From: Leeuwenhoekiella polynyae
Lineage (GTDB): Bacteria > Bacteroidota > Bacteroidia > Flavobacteriales > Flavobacteriaceae
DNA: 64,000 nucleotides
Direction: 5' to 3'
Assembly (NCBI RefSeq): GCF_004104075.1
Contig: NZ_QOVK01000016.1
Coordinates: 37,035-101,034 of the forward strand
Shown here: positions 35,008 through 43,748 of the stretch, one piece after another
Numbering within the stretch: position 1 is the first letter of the stretch
Layout: each line of letters begins with the position of its first letter
Translations under genes and position numbers: made by a program
Notes under the pieces: generated by a model
Told to the model about the DNA's origin: nothing
The model's database searches: none
The model's input: only the letters and a program-made list of their open reading frames with translations

Positions 35008-35367
35008 ATGAAACAATTAACCAAAGCAGAAGAAGAGGTAATGCAGATTCTATGGGATCTGGGAGAAGCTAATGTAGCAGCTGTTCTTGACGAAATGCCA
35101 GAGCCTAAGCCGGCCTACAATACGGTATCTACGATCGTGCGAATTTTAGAGACTAAATCTTTTGTAGGATTTAGAAAAGAGGGTAGAGGGCATATCTACT
35201 TTCCGTTGGTTAAAAAATCAGATTACAGCAGTGCTTCGATGTCTAAGATGGTCAATGATTATTTTAATGGAAGTTTTAAGAGTATGGTTTCTTTTTTCGT
35301 CAAGAAAAAAGAAATGAGTGCCAGCGAACTGGAGTCTATTTTAAAAGAAATTAATAAAAAAGAGTAG
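35008..35367 (+). CDS. BlaI/MecI/CopY-family transcriptional repressor
   Basis: A 119-residue winged-helix repressor. The N-terminal half is LTKAEEEVMQILWDLGEANVAAVL followed by PAYNTVSTIVRILETKSFVG and RGHIYFPL, the typical BlaI DNA-binding domain; the C-terminal helices dimerise. BlaI repressors are cleaved in response to a partner M56 sensor protease, and the next two genes encode such proteases. Two dyad operators overlap its promoter. No beta-lactamase is nearby, so the cassette probably senses something other than a beta-lactam. Confidence 0.94.
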   Translation: MKQLTKAEEEVMQILWDLGEANVAAVLDEMPEPKPAYNTVSTIVRILETKSFVGFRKEGRGHIYFPLVKKSDYSSASMSKMVNDYFNGSFKSMVSFFVKKKEMSASELESILKEINKKE

Positions 35368-35368
35368 T

Positions 35369-36868
35369 ATGGTGCGGTATCTACTTGAAGTTTTTGTGAT
35401 TCAGGCGTTGTTTCTGAGTGTCTACCAGTTCTGGTTGCGTAAAGAAACCTTTTTCAATGTCAACAGGCTCTACTTAATAGGCAGTGTACTATTAGCTTTC
35501 GCATTACCGTTTATGCAGTTTGAATTCTTTCAAAATCAAATTCCGCTTCGCGAAAATATTCAAGTATTACCAGAAGTCATTATTGGTGTCCAACCTGTTA
35601 ATGCTGCGGAAATTCTAGCCCCTCAAAAAACAAACTGGCCATTTATAGCACTTTTAATTTATTGTAGTGGTTTACTGTTTGCTCTTTTATTATTCATTCG
35701 TAAATACCTAAAAATCAGTTGCTATTATAAATATAGAAAGGTCTCTGGTCAAAAGGTTATTACAGTGCCTGATAGTGATATTGCTTTTACCTTTTTGAAT
35801 ACCATTTTTATAGGTGATAATATTAATGACGAAGCTAAAAAGCATATTCTGGCACACGAAGAAGTGCATTTAAAAGAGAAACATGGTTTTGATCTGTTGG
35901 TTTTTGAAATACTTCGATTGGTGTTTTGGTTTAATCCGCTGGTCTACATCTATCAGACTAAAATTGCCGAACTCCATGAGTTCATCGCTGATGCTCACGC
36001 CACTCAAACGACCGAAAAGAAAGTGTATTACAATCAATTGCTCAATAGTGCTTTTGGTACGCAACACATTTCATTCATCAATACCTTTTTTAATCATTCA
36101 TTAATCAAAAAACGAATTCTTATGTTACAGAAACAATCAAAAAGTAAAGCCAAATGGAAGTACCTCTTACTGCTTCCACTTGTTGCTGGTGTTCTCACCT
36201 ATGTAGGTTGTACCAATGATACAAAAACGACGCAAAGCGCCGCTAAAGAAGATTTGGAAATGCAAATCGTAGCCTTAAAAGATGAACTCAAAGCTAAAGC
36301 CAATCCTTCTCAGGAAGAATTAAAGGAGCTAAAGAAACTCGAAGACCAGTACCGTGATCAGCTTGACTTAGCACCTACATTAGCCCTTAATGAATTAGTC
36401 ATGGTAGGGTATCGTGACGTCAGTAACGAAGCTGAGCAAACGCAAAATGCTACTCCAGAATCTAAACAGAAAGAATCAATTAAGTTAAATGAGCCGGCTT
36501 ATGCAGCTTCAGAAATACCTGTAGCATTTGTAGATGAGGTGCCTGTTTTTACGGGGTGTGAAGGACTAAATAATCAGGAACGTCTGGAATGTATGTCAAG
36601 CAAAATGAATCAACTCGTGAATATTAACTTTAATTCTGGTCTTGGTGAAGAGCTTAAATTAGAAGGGGTGAATCGAATTTATGTGCGCTTTGTAATTGAT
36701 GCACAAGGTAAAGTGACCAAAATTGGTACGCGTGCAGACTACCCTGAATTAGAACAGGAAGCGAAGCGTGTAATTAGTACGCTGCCAAAGATGACTCCGG
36801 CTACGCAACTAGGAGAACCTGTAGCGATTCAATATTCACTGCCTATCACCTTTGTGATAAGAGCATAA
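35369..36868 (+). CDS. BlaR1-like M56 metallopeptidase with TonB C-terminal domain (first copy)
   Basis: A 499-residue membrane sensor protease. Membrane segments lie near 4-22, 33-52 and 90-112. The M56 zinc site is LAHEEVHLKEKHGFD (HEEVH, 163-167) with the downstream ELHEFIADAHA glutamate. A fourth membrane segment (about 264-281) ends in LTYVGC, a lipobox-like sequence. A charged linker and a TonB-type C-terminal domain (about 430-499, with VRFVIDAQGKVTKI) follow. It starts one base after the BlaI stop. It should cleave the BlaI repressor on a signal; the TonB-like end is typical of Bacteroidota members and may sense or contact periplasmic partners. Confidence 0.9.
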   Translation: MVRYLLEVFVIQALFLSVYQFWLRKETFFNVNRLYLIGSVLLAFALPFMQFEFFQNQIPLRENIQVLPEVIIGVQPVNAAEILAPQKTNWPFIALLIYCSGLLFALLLFIRKYLKISCYYKYRKVSGQKVITVPDSDIAFTFLNTIFIGDNINDEAKKHILAHEEVHLKEKHGFDLLVFEILRLVFWFNPLVYIYQTKIAELHEFIADAHATQTTEKKVYYNQLLNSAFGTQHISFINTFFNHSLIKKRILMLQKQSKSKAKWKYLLLLPLVAGVLTYVGCTNDTKTTQSAAKEDLEMQIVALKDELKAKANPSQEELKELKKLEDQYRDQLDLAPTLALNELVMVGYRDVSNEAEQTQNATPESKQKESIKLNEPAYAASEIPVAFVDEVPVFTGCEGLNNQERLECMSSKMNQLVNINFNSGLGEELKLEGVNRIYVRFVIDAQGKVTKIGTRADYPELEQEAKRVISTLPKMTPATQLGEPVAIQYSLPITFVIRA

Positions 36869-36937
36869 AGTAGCTTATTTGGATTGAGTTCCGGCAAATT
36901 TGAATCTATCTTATAAAAGAACTAAAAAAGAGGAGTT

Positions 36938-38446
36938 ATGCTAAAGTATTTAATTGAAGTTATCGCTTTTCAGGCCTTATTTCTGGCAGTGTACCAGTTT
37001 TGGTTGCGTAAAGAGACGTTTTTTAATGTCAATCGCGTCTATCTGATCAGCACTGCATTACTTGCTTTTGCGTTACCTTTTATGGAGTTTGAAATTTTTC
37101 AGAACCAACTTCCCATAGCTCAAAACATTTATTTTCTGCCAGAGGTTGTAGTATCTGCAGAAAATCAAAATGTTGCTGTAGACCCTGTTCAGCAAGAGAC
37201 AGATTGGAGTATTTATTTGTTATTATATGCAGCGGGTGTGTTCTTTAGCACGGGAATGTTATTTAGAAAATATCAGGAAGTTCAACGCTACTTTCGGTTC
37301 AGGCAAAAGGCAGACCATCGTATAATCAATATCCCTAACAGTGATGCTGCATTTACCTTTATGGGGACCATATTCCTAGGAAATAATATTTCACCAGAAG
37401 CCAAAGAACATATTCTGGCGCATGAAGAAGTGCATTTAAAACAACATCACGGTCTTGACTTGTTTCTTTTTGAAATGTTGAGAGTTGTGTTTTGGTTCAA
37501 TCCGCTGGTGTATATCTATCAGAATAAAGTAGCCGAGTTGCACGAGTTTATTGCCGATGCTCAGGCTACTAAAAAGACCGAAAAGAAATCCTATTACAAT
37601 CAGTTGCTCAATACCGCTTTTGGTACACACGAAATCTCATTCATCAATACATTTTTCAATCATTCATTAATCAAAAAACGAATTCTTATGTTACAAACAC
37701 AATCTAAAAAGAAGGCAAAATGGAAGTATTTAATAGTGGTTCCACTTATAGCCGGAATTCTAACTTATGTAGGCTGTACCGATGAAAATGAAGTCGCTCC
37801 GAATAATACAGCACTTACATTAGAAGAACAGTTAGCAGATTTACAAGCTACCATTGATGCTAAAGAAAGTCTCACCGAAGAAGAAAGGAACCAGCTTGGG
37901 CGTATTGCTATGGCCGGTATGAAAGGAAGTAAACGGTTTAAAATTGACACTCAAGGAAAAGTTATTGAAGTTACAGAATGGGAAGAATCAAATAATCAGA
38001 AGCTTGATGAAACAGTTATTGTAGGATATGGATCACCTGATGATAAGATTATAGAAGTGTCAGAATTTAATATAAATGATCAAGAATTAAATGATATCCC
38101 TTTCGCAGTTATTGAGGAGGTTCCTGTTTTTCCGGGATGTGAATCCTATGGTCAGAAGGCTAAAAAAGAGTGTATGTCCAATTTAGTTTCGCAATTCGTC
38201 AATAAAAATTTTAATACCAATCTAGGTAAAGAACTAGGACTTACAGGTATCAATCGTATTTATGTGCGCTTTAAGATTGACATTCAAGGTAATATCGTAG
38301 ATGTTCAATCTCGTGCTTCTCACCCAAAATTGGAGGAAGAAGCCGTTCGCGTGATAAGTTTGTTGCCTAAAATGACTCCTGGTAAGCAACGTGGAGAAGC
38401 CGTAAATGTACTGTATTCGCTTCCGATTGTATTTCAAACAAACTAA
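36938..38446 (+). CDS. BlaR1-like M56 metallopeptidase with TonB C-terminal domain (second copy)
   Basis: A tandem paralogue of the previous gene, 502 residues, with the same order: three N-terminal membrane segments, LAHEEVHLKQHHGLD zinc site, ELHEFIADAQA, a fourth segment ending LTYVGC, linker, and TonB-type end (VRFKIDIQGNIVDV). The peptidase half is far more similar to its neighbour than the linker, which indicates duplication followed by divergence of the sensing part. Both copies keep all catalytic residues. Confidence 0.9.
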   Translation: MLKYLIEVIAFQALFLAVYQFWLRKETFFNVNRVYLISTALLAFALPFMEFEIFQNQLPIAQNIYFLPEVVVSAENQNVAVDPVQQETDWSIYLLLYAAGVFFSTGMLFRKYQEVQRYFRFRQKADHRIINIPNSDAAFTFMGTIFLGNNISPEAKEHILAHEEVHLKQHHGLDLFLFEMLRVVFWFNPLVYIYQNKVAELHEFIADAQATKKTEKKSYYNQLLNTAFGTHEISFINTFFNHSLIKKRILMLQTQSKKKAKWKYLIVVPLIAGILTYVGCTDENEVAPNNTALTLEEQLADLQATIDAKESLTEEERNQLGRIAMAGMKGSKRFKIDTQGKVIEVTEWEESNNQKLDETVIVGYGSPDDKIIEVSEFNINDQELNDIPFAVIEEVPVFPGCESYGQKAKKECMSNLVSQFVNKNFNTNLGKELGLTGINRIYVRFKIDIQGNIVDVQSRASHPKLEEEAVRVISLLPKMTPGKQRGEAVNVLYSLPIVFQTN

Positions 38447-38457
38447 AATTCGGGAAG

Positions 38458-39090
38458 ATGAGATTAGTTAGTAAAATAGTTGGTTTAAGCTTTATTTGTG
38501 CTATCCTTTCTTGCACTTCAGAATCTGAGAAAAAAGATATTGCTCAGCTTTCTTTTGAAGATAAGGTATCCAATCTTGAAGCAACTTTAGCAGCAAAATC
38601 AGAATTAACTCAGGAAGAGCAAGCTCATTTGAAGAATTTAAATGATCTGATTACCAATAAAGCTTTTAAGCCTTCCATAAAAGCGAGTGATCCCAATCAC
38701 TCTTTTAATTTTAATGACTTGGGCCGTGATCGGGTAGAATTTAATTCCATAACAGAACCGCCCTACTATAGTTCGTGCGACAACACAGATATGGAACTAA
38801 GACGCGCTTGCACAGAAGAGGCAGTCGCAGCTTATGTAAACACTTATTTTAGTCCGGAAGTATATAAGAATTCTAAGGTAAGCGGTCGTTATGAAATGAC
38901 AGCCAGCTTTTTAATCGACACCGAAGGAAACATTCAAGATGTAAAAATCAGAAATGATTCTAATAAGGCCTTAAGTGCTGAAGCTAAGCGTGTGTTAGAA
39001 AGTTTACCACAAATGAAACCCGGTAAACACAAGGGTAAGCCCATGGCAGCACTGTATACGCAACCTATAATTTATAATGTAAAGCCTTAA
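38458..39090 (+). CDS. TonB-C-domain lipoprotein, apparently a protease-less version of the M56 proteins
   Basis: A 210-residue lipoprotein (lipobox AILSC, cysteine 19). Its mature part matches only the post-membrane part of the two preceding M56 proteins: a charged linker with (L)EATLAAKSELTQEEQAHL and a TonB-like C-terminus with FLIDTEGNIQDVKI ... RVLESLPQMKPGKHKGKPM. It therefore looks like the same module detached from the protease and anchored by lipid. It lies 11 bases after the second protease. The function is unknown; it could compete for the same partner or signal. Confidence 0.82.
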   Translation: MRLVSKIVGLSFICAILSCTSESEKKDIAQLSFEDKVSNLEATLAAKSELTQEEQAHLKNLNDLITNKAFKPSIKASDPNHSFNFNDLGRDRVEFNSITEPPYYSSCDNTDMELRRACTEEAVAAYVNTYFSPEVYKNSKVSGRYEMTASFLIDTEGNIQDVKIRNDSNKALSAEAKRVLESLPQMKPGKHKGKPMAALYTQPIIYNVKP

Positions 39091-39099
39091 AAAGAATAC

Positions 39100-40317
39100 A
39101 TGCGAAGTTTTTATCTAGTTGTATTTTTAGTACTAGCCAGCCGAGCCGAAGCTCAAAACGTGTCGGCTTTGGCCGTTGGTGATAGTCTATATGCTTTGGG
39201 AAACTATAGCAAGGCAATAGCTAACTATGAGCAGATTAAAAATAAAAAGGAATCAGTCTATCTGAAGTTGGCACGTGCACATCAGGCCAAAGGCACACTT
39301 GACGATGCTTTGGCTAATTACAAATTAGCCGCAACCAGCACTGATGAAGCAATTGCTATGAACGAGTATGGAAAGTTGCTCATCACTAAACGTAAATTTG
39401 CAGCGGCAGACAGCGTCTTTTCAGAATTGATTTCAGTTTACAATACCAACCCGGATTTTTATTATCAGCGTGGGAGGGCAAAGGAATTGATACCGCGAAA
39501 TATCAAAATAGACGCTACCGATTCTACCACGACTGCAGAAGAAAATCTTTATCCTTACATACAGGATTACAAACAAGCTGTTGCTTTAGACAGTACCCAT
39601 CAAAAAGCATTAGGAGAGTTAGCCGTGTTTTATCTAAAACGGAAGGATTATAAATTAGTCGAAAAACTAGCCTTCAAAGCTTTAGAGAGCTACCCCACAA
39701 ATGTTGAAATTATAAGCACACTTGCACAAAGCTATTACCACAAAGGTTGGAATGAAGAAGGAATCGAATGGTTTGAAAAACTCTTAGAACTGGGGCAAGA
39801 CACCCAATTTATAAGAGAAAAGCTAGGCAATTTGTATTATAAAAAGCGCCGTTATGAAGATGCGATAGAACAGTATTTAGGAGCTTTAAATTTTTCTCCG
39901 GAAGATGATTATGTGCATGCGACACTTGCCAAATTATATAATTTTACAAAAGATTTAAAGGCTGCTGAAACCCACGGTTTATTGGCAATTCTATATAAAG
40001 ATCAGCCGCTTTTTGAAGAATATTACACACTTTCTCGCACGTATGAGATGAAGAAAGATTGGAAAAATGCGATGAAGTATGTAAACCGGTCTCTAGAAGA
40101 AAATCCCAGAAATCAAAAAGCGGAATACACTAAAGTCGTTATCGCAGATAATTATTATGAAGACCGCCGTACTGTTTTAAAACTTTATGAAGAATTCATA
40201 CAAAAATACGAGGACGGAAAATATGCGAAGTACGATCCTACTTTAAGGCTGGCCCGGGAACGCCGCGATAAACTCAATAGGGAGATCTTTATGGCAGATG
40301 GCGAGGAAGAAGAATAA
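39100..40317 (+). CDS. secreted tetratricopeptide-repeat protein
   Basis: A 405-residue periplasmic protein with a signal peptide ending SRAEAQ. TPR units can be followed from about residue 25 to 375 (for example ALGNYSKAIANYEQIKNKK, AKGTLDDALANYKLAATST and YKKRRYEDAIEQYLGALNFS). TPR arrays bind other proteins. It starts 9 bases after the TonB-C lipoprotein and is the last gene of the BlaI operon, so it is presumably a scaffold for that system. Confidence 0.88.
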   Translation: MRSFYLVVFLVLASRAEAQNVSALAVGDSLYALGNYSKAIANYEQIKNKKESVYLKLARAHQAKGTLDDALANYKLAATSTDEAIAMNEYGKLLITKRKFAAADSVFSELISVYNTNPDFYYQRGRAKELIPRNIKIDATDSTTTAEENLYPYIQDYKQAVALDSTHQKALGELAVFYLKRKDYKLVEKLAFKALESYPTNVEIISTLAQSYYHKGWNEEGIEWFEKLLELGQDTQFIREKLGNLYYKKRRYEDAIEQYLGALNFSPEDDYVHATLAKLYNFTKDLKAAETHGLLAILYKDQPLFEEYYTLSRTYEMKKDWKNAMKYVNRSLEENPRNQKAEYTKVVIADNYYEDRRTVLKLYEEFIQKYEDGKYAKYDPTLRLARERRDKLNREIFMADGEEEE

Positions 40318-40447
40318 ATAGCCGAGATACTTTTGATAATTTCTCAGTGTTGAATTTTGCAACTTTCGAAAAAGAAAATTGTCTTTAAAAAAAATCACAC
40401 TTAAATACAGTTCTTTTTTAGATAAAATCAAAACACAACTGAATCCA

Positions 40448-41629
40448 ATGAAGAAATTAAGTTGCTTGGCAGCCCTCATACTTACCTTAAGTGGTTACTG
40501 TCAAAAATCTGATCGTCAAATTTTAATGACAACTATAGACGAATTAAACAAAATTGAAACAGTTCATTATCAAACCAAGAATGAGTCTATTGAAAGTGGT
40601 GTTACATTTCAAGAATTCGATGCTTCGGTATTTTTTGATTTTAGAAATACAACAACTACTCCAAGATATTATCTTGAACAAGATGAAATGGAATTAATTT
40701 TTGATGGTCAGAGGCATATTATGTCGCTATCAGATGAAAAAATAATAGTTACAAATAATAAGCCCAATGTCAACAACCCTTTGCTTTTAAGTTTGTATTC
40801 TATTAAGGTATTATTACCTCAAATGCTACAAAATAAAAATGTTACGATTTCTAGAAAAAAGGACACTCTAATAAATAATTCGAAAAATTATGTGTTTGAA
40901 CTCAGCTTCAAAAATGGTTATCTGGATTTTAATAAATTAACGTTAACGTATTTTCCTGAGGCAAATTTTCAGTCCAATTACTTATTAATGGTAGATAAGT
41001 TAAGTTATTTACCCACAAAAATGATTATGCCAAATGGCGATACTGGTAGCATAAGTAGGACATATGATAATTTAGATTTCAATTATGTAGTTGATGAAGA
41101 CATATGGTCTGGAAATCAGTTTTCGTCTGATTATGAAAAAATCACGTTTGAAGAATATAATAATCGTATGCAAGCAAAAATGACTTTAAACTCAAAAGGA
41201 AATAAAAATGAAATCGGCAAAAGAAAAATTACAGATTGGAAAATACCAAATTTAAAAACCGACGAATTAATTGACTTTTCTACATTCGAAGGAAAAGTAG
41301 TTTTACTGGAATTTTGGTTTAAGTTCTGTGGGCCTTGTGTTCAAGCTGTACCTCAATTGAATTCAATGAATGAAAAATATAAAAATGAAGACTTTTTAAT
41401 GTACGGTGTTGAATTTCACGAAAATGATCCGAGAAAAAACTTACTGGAGTATATTTCTAAAATAGGGATGAATTATTCCACACTTTACAAAGGCAAAGAG
41501 ATCGCAACTAATTTTTCTATAGGTGCAGCACCAACATTTATGATTCTTGATAAGAAAGGAAATGTTGTTTTTCTAGAGTCCGGATTTGACCAGAGCAAAA
41601 TAGAAAAAATACTAAAAGACTATTTGTAA
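40448..41629 (+). CDS. secreted TlpA-like thioredoxin with N-terminal substrate-binding-like domain
   Basis: A protein of about 393 residues; the ATG at 40448 gives a signal peptide ending SGYCQ. The C-terminal domain (about 255-393) is TlpA/AhpC-like with the redox pair in FWFKFCGPCVQAVP (CxxC). The N-terminal 230 residues are beta-rich and resemble the LolA-like domains that precede thioredoxins in Bacteroidota; that is a shape-based guess. It probably acts in periplasmic disulfide chemistry. The gene is noticeably more AT-rich than its left neighbours. Confidence 0.82.
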   Translation: MKKLSCLAALILTLSGYCQKSDRQILMTTIDELNKIETVHYQTKNESIESGVTFQEFDASVFFDFRNTTTTPRYYLEQDEMELIFDGQRHIMSLSDEKIIVTNNKPNVNNPLLLSLYSIKVLLPQMLQNKNVTISRKKDTLINNSKNYVFELSFKNGYLDFNKLTLTYFPEANFQSNYLLMVDKLSYLPTKMIMPNGDTGSISRTYDNLDFNYVVDEDIWSGNQFSSDYEKITFEEYNNRMQAKMTLNSKGNKNEIGKRKITDWKIPNLKTDELIDFSTFEGKVVLLEFWFKFCGPCVQAVPQLNSMNEKYKNEDFLMYGVEFHENDPRKNLLEYISKIGMNYSTLYKGKEIATNFSIGAAPTFMILDKKGNVVFLESGFDQSKIEKILKDYL

Positions 41630-41682
41630 AAAGAATAATTTTTGGGATGATTGCTTACTTTTAGCATTCCTAATCATGCGCT

Positions 41683-42435
41683 GTGAAAAACTACTTACTT
41701 CTATCGTTTAGCTTTATCTTTTTGCTTTCGTGTAATTCAGAAAAAGGGCTCAACTGTTTTCAGGCAGAAGGCGATCGCATCGAGCGCGTATTTCCGGTAG
41801 AAGATTTTACTGCTGTTGTAGTTGAAGAGCGTTTGCAACTCATCGTAAAACAAGGAGCAGAACAAAAAGTGGTTATTGCTACAGGAGAAAATCTTATCAA
41901 CGATATTGAAGTAAGTGTGACCAATGGGGTACTTACGGTTCTTAATGAGAACGGATGCAACCTGGTGCGTGATTACAACATCAGCACGGTCTACGTGACA
42001 TCGCCTAATCTAACTGAAATACGCAATGCTTCTGGATATGAGGTTCAAAGTGATGGCGTTCTTGCCTATGATTCCTTAACCCTTACCAGCGAGGATCTTG
42101 AAGAAGAAGATGTGTATCATAAAGATGGTGATTTCCGTTTAGAGTTGGATGTAAACGAACTCAATATAACCGCAAACGGACTCACTAATTTCTATATTTC
42201 CGGCGCAGCCGAAACGGCTAATATTGAGTTTTTAGAAGGCGATATTCGCTTTGAAGGAGCAGATTTTTTAATTCAAAACGCAAACATCTACCACCGTGGG
42301 ACCAATAAGGTTATTGTCAACCCTATTCAGTCCTTGCGCGGAAGTGTGTTGAGTACAGGTGATTTGATCTCGATCAACCGCCCGCCTCTTGTTGAGGTTG
42401 AAGAGACGTATACAGGGCGATTAATTTTCCAATAG
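41683..42435 (+). CDS. GIN-domain (DUF2807) lipoprotein
   Basis: A 250-residue lipoprotein (lipobox LLSC, cysteine 17; GTG start) with a head GIN domain. The opening RVFPVEDFTAVVVEERLQLIV is followed by a parallel beta-helix-like series of short strands (NISTVYVTSPNLTEIRNASG, LAYDSLTLTSED, ELDVNELNITANGLT). Proteins of this family are surface or periplasmic and their function is unknown. It stands as a single gene ahead of era. Confidence 0.85.
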   Translation: MKNYLLLSFSFIFLLSCNSEKGLNCFQAEGDRIERVFPVEDFTAVVVEERLQLIVKQGAEQKVVIATGENLINDIEVSVTNGVLTVLNENGCNLVRDYNISTVYVTSPNLTEIRNASGYEVQSDGVLAYDSLTLTSEDLEEEDVYHKDGDFRLELDVNELNITANGLTNFYISGAAETANIEFLEGDIRFEGADFLIQNANIYHRGTNKVIVNPIQSLRGSVLSTGDLISINRPPLVEVEETYTGRLIFQ

Positions 42436-42560
42436 CGCAAAGCGTTTTGGTCATTTCCGCGAAGTCGGAAATCTCATAGGCTCCTCCCATTTTTAAGGGG
42501 AGGTGTTTTCGGTTATACCGAAAACGGAGGGGTTATAATTCCGCGAAGGCGAAAATCCCA
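42436..42560. repeat. cluster of intergenic fold-back elements before era
   Basis: Three hairpins follow each other: ATTTCCG/CGGAAAT (42453-42472, 7-bp arms), CCTCCC/GGGAGG (42483-42503) and GTTTTCGGT-tat-ACCGAAAAC (42505-42525, 9-bp arms). CGGAGGGG and a further CGCGAAGGCG motif come after. This patchwork of GC-rich palindromes in an AT-rich gap looks like a dispersed flavobacterial intergenic repeat rather than a terminator, since there is no T-run. Confidence 0.55.
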
Positions 42561-42578
42561 TTCGCTGATTTTTAACCG

Positions 42579-42586
42579 TATCTTTG
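42579..42586 (+). promoter_or_regulatory. candidate -7 element TATCTTTG for era
   Basis: An exact TAnnTTTG match, 26 bases before the TTG start of era. No clear -33 box. Confidence 0.55.
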
Positions 42587-42612
42587 CGGCATAAACCTCA
42601 AAATTTTCCCAT

Positions 42613-43545
42613 TTGGAAGCATCACATAACAATCCGTTACGCACAGAATCATCAGAAGAAAAACCGCACAAAGCCGGTTTTGTAAACATCATAGGGAATC
42701 CTAATGTGGGTAAATCAACCTTGATGAATGCATTGGTAGGGGAGCGTCTCTCGATCATTACTTCTAAAGCACAAACCACACGGCATCGTATTTTGGGCAT
42801 TGTAAACGGAGACGACTTTCAGGCAATTTTGAGCGATACGCCCGGGATCATTAAACCGGCTTACGAACTGCAAGCTTCGATGATGGACTTTGTAAAGTCG
42901 GCTTTTGAAGATGCAGATGTGCTGATTTATATGGTCGAACTGGGCGAAAAAGAATTGAAAGACGAAGCTTTTTTCAATAAGATCAGAAATACAGATATTC
43001 CGGTTTTGTTGCTGATCAATAAAATAGATAAGGGTAATGAAGAGTTGCTGGAAGCCGCCCGTACACACTGGAAAGAGCAGGTGCCTAATGCAGAGATTTT
43101 TGCGATTTCAGCTTTAGAAAATTTTGGCGTAGCCGAAGTATTCAACCGTATTCTCGAAGCCTTACCGGTTTCTCCGCCGTTCTATCCTAAAGATGCACTA
43201 ACCGACAAACCCGAACGCTTTTTTGTAAACGAGATCATTCGCGAAAAGATCCTGATGCATTACAAAAAAGAGATTCCCTACTCGGTAGAAATAGATACTG
43301 AAGAGTTTTTTGAAGAAGATAACATCATTAGAATGCGCAGTGTCATTATGGTAGAGCGAGAGAGTCAAAAAGGAATCATCATCGGTCATAAAGGTGCTGC
43401 TCTAAAACGTGTGGGTATAGAGGCTCGTAAAGACCTTGAAGTGTTTTTTGGCAAAAAAGTACATATGGAACTCTACGTTAAAGTCAATAAAAACTGGAGA
43501 AGCAGCGAACGTGAATTGCGTCGCTTTGGGTATAATGGGAAATAG
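42613..43545 (+). CDS. era: GTPase Era
   Basis: A ribosome-assembly GTPase binding 16S rRNA, 310 residues. The G1 loop is IGNPNVGKSTLMNALVG, the switch region ITSKAQTTRHRILGI, G3 is SDTPGI and G4 is LINKIDKG. The C-terminal KH domain has GIIIGHKGAALKRVG. Translation starts at TTG, giving a slightly long N-terminal tail of about 20 residues before the G domain. An ATG further in would be inside the G domain, so TTG is preferred. Confidence 0.95.
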   Translation: MEASHNNPLRTESSEEKPHKAGFVNIIGNPNVGKSTLMNALVGERLSIITSKAQTTRHRILGIVNGDDFQAILSDTPGIIKPAYELQASMMDFVKSAFEDADVLIYMVELGEKELKDEAFFNKIRNTDIPVLLLINKIDKGNEELLEAARTHWKEQVPNAEIFAISALENFGVAEVFNRILEALPVSPPFYPKDALTDKPERFFVNEIIREKILMHYKKEIPYSVEIDTEEFFEEDNIIRMRSVIMVERESQKGIIIGHKGAALKRVGIEARKDLEVFFGKKVHMELYVKVNKNWRSSERELRRFGYNGK

Positions 43546-43546
43546 A

Positions 43547-43559
43547 GAGGCAGCGCCTC
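43547..43559. repeat. short palindrome after era
   Basis: GAGGC-agc-GCCTC, a perfect 5-bp fold-back immediately after the era stop codon, without a T-run. It may be a processing or stability hairpin. Confidence 0.35.
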
Positions 43560-43603
43560 AGGCAATTATATATAATCCTATATTAATTTAGGATAGAACT
43601 AAT

Positions 43604-43630
43604 AAAAGCTTCGCACTGCGAGGCTTTTTT
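43604..43630 (+). terminator. terminator after era
   Basis: AAAAGC-tTCGCA-c-TGCGAg-GCTTTT followed by T residues, 58 bases after the stop codon. Confidence 0.8.
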
Positions 43631-43748
43631 AATTGTCAAAAAAAGTTAGAAAAAAATGTGCTTTATCTAAATAACAGGATTCTGTCTTTAAATGATTTTG
43701 AGATTTAGTAGTATTGTGACTAATTTATAATTTACCCAATCAATTTTT

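Noticed and set aside
35008..40317. Beta-lactam resistance cassette
   Set aside because: BlaI and BlaR1-like proteins are present, but there is no beta-lactamase or PBP2a gene in the neighbourhood; such operons in Bacteroidota often have other outputs.
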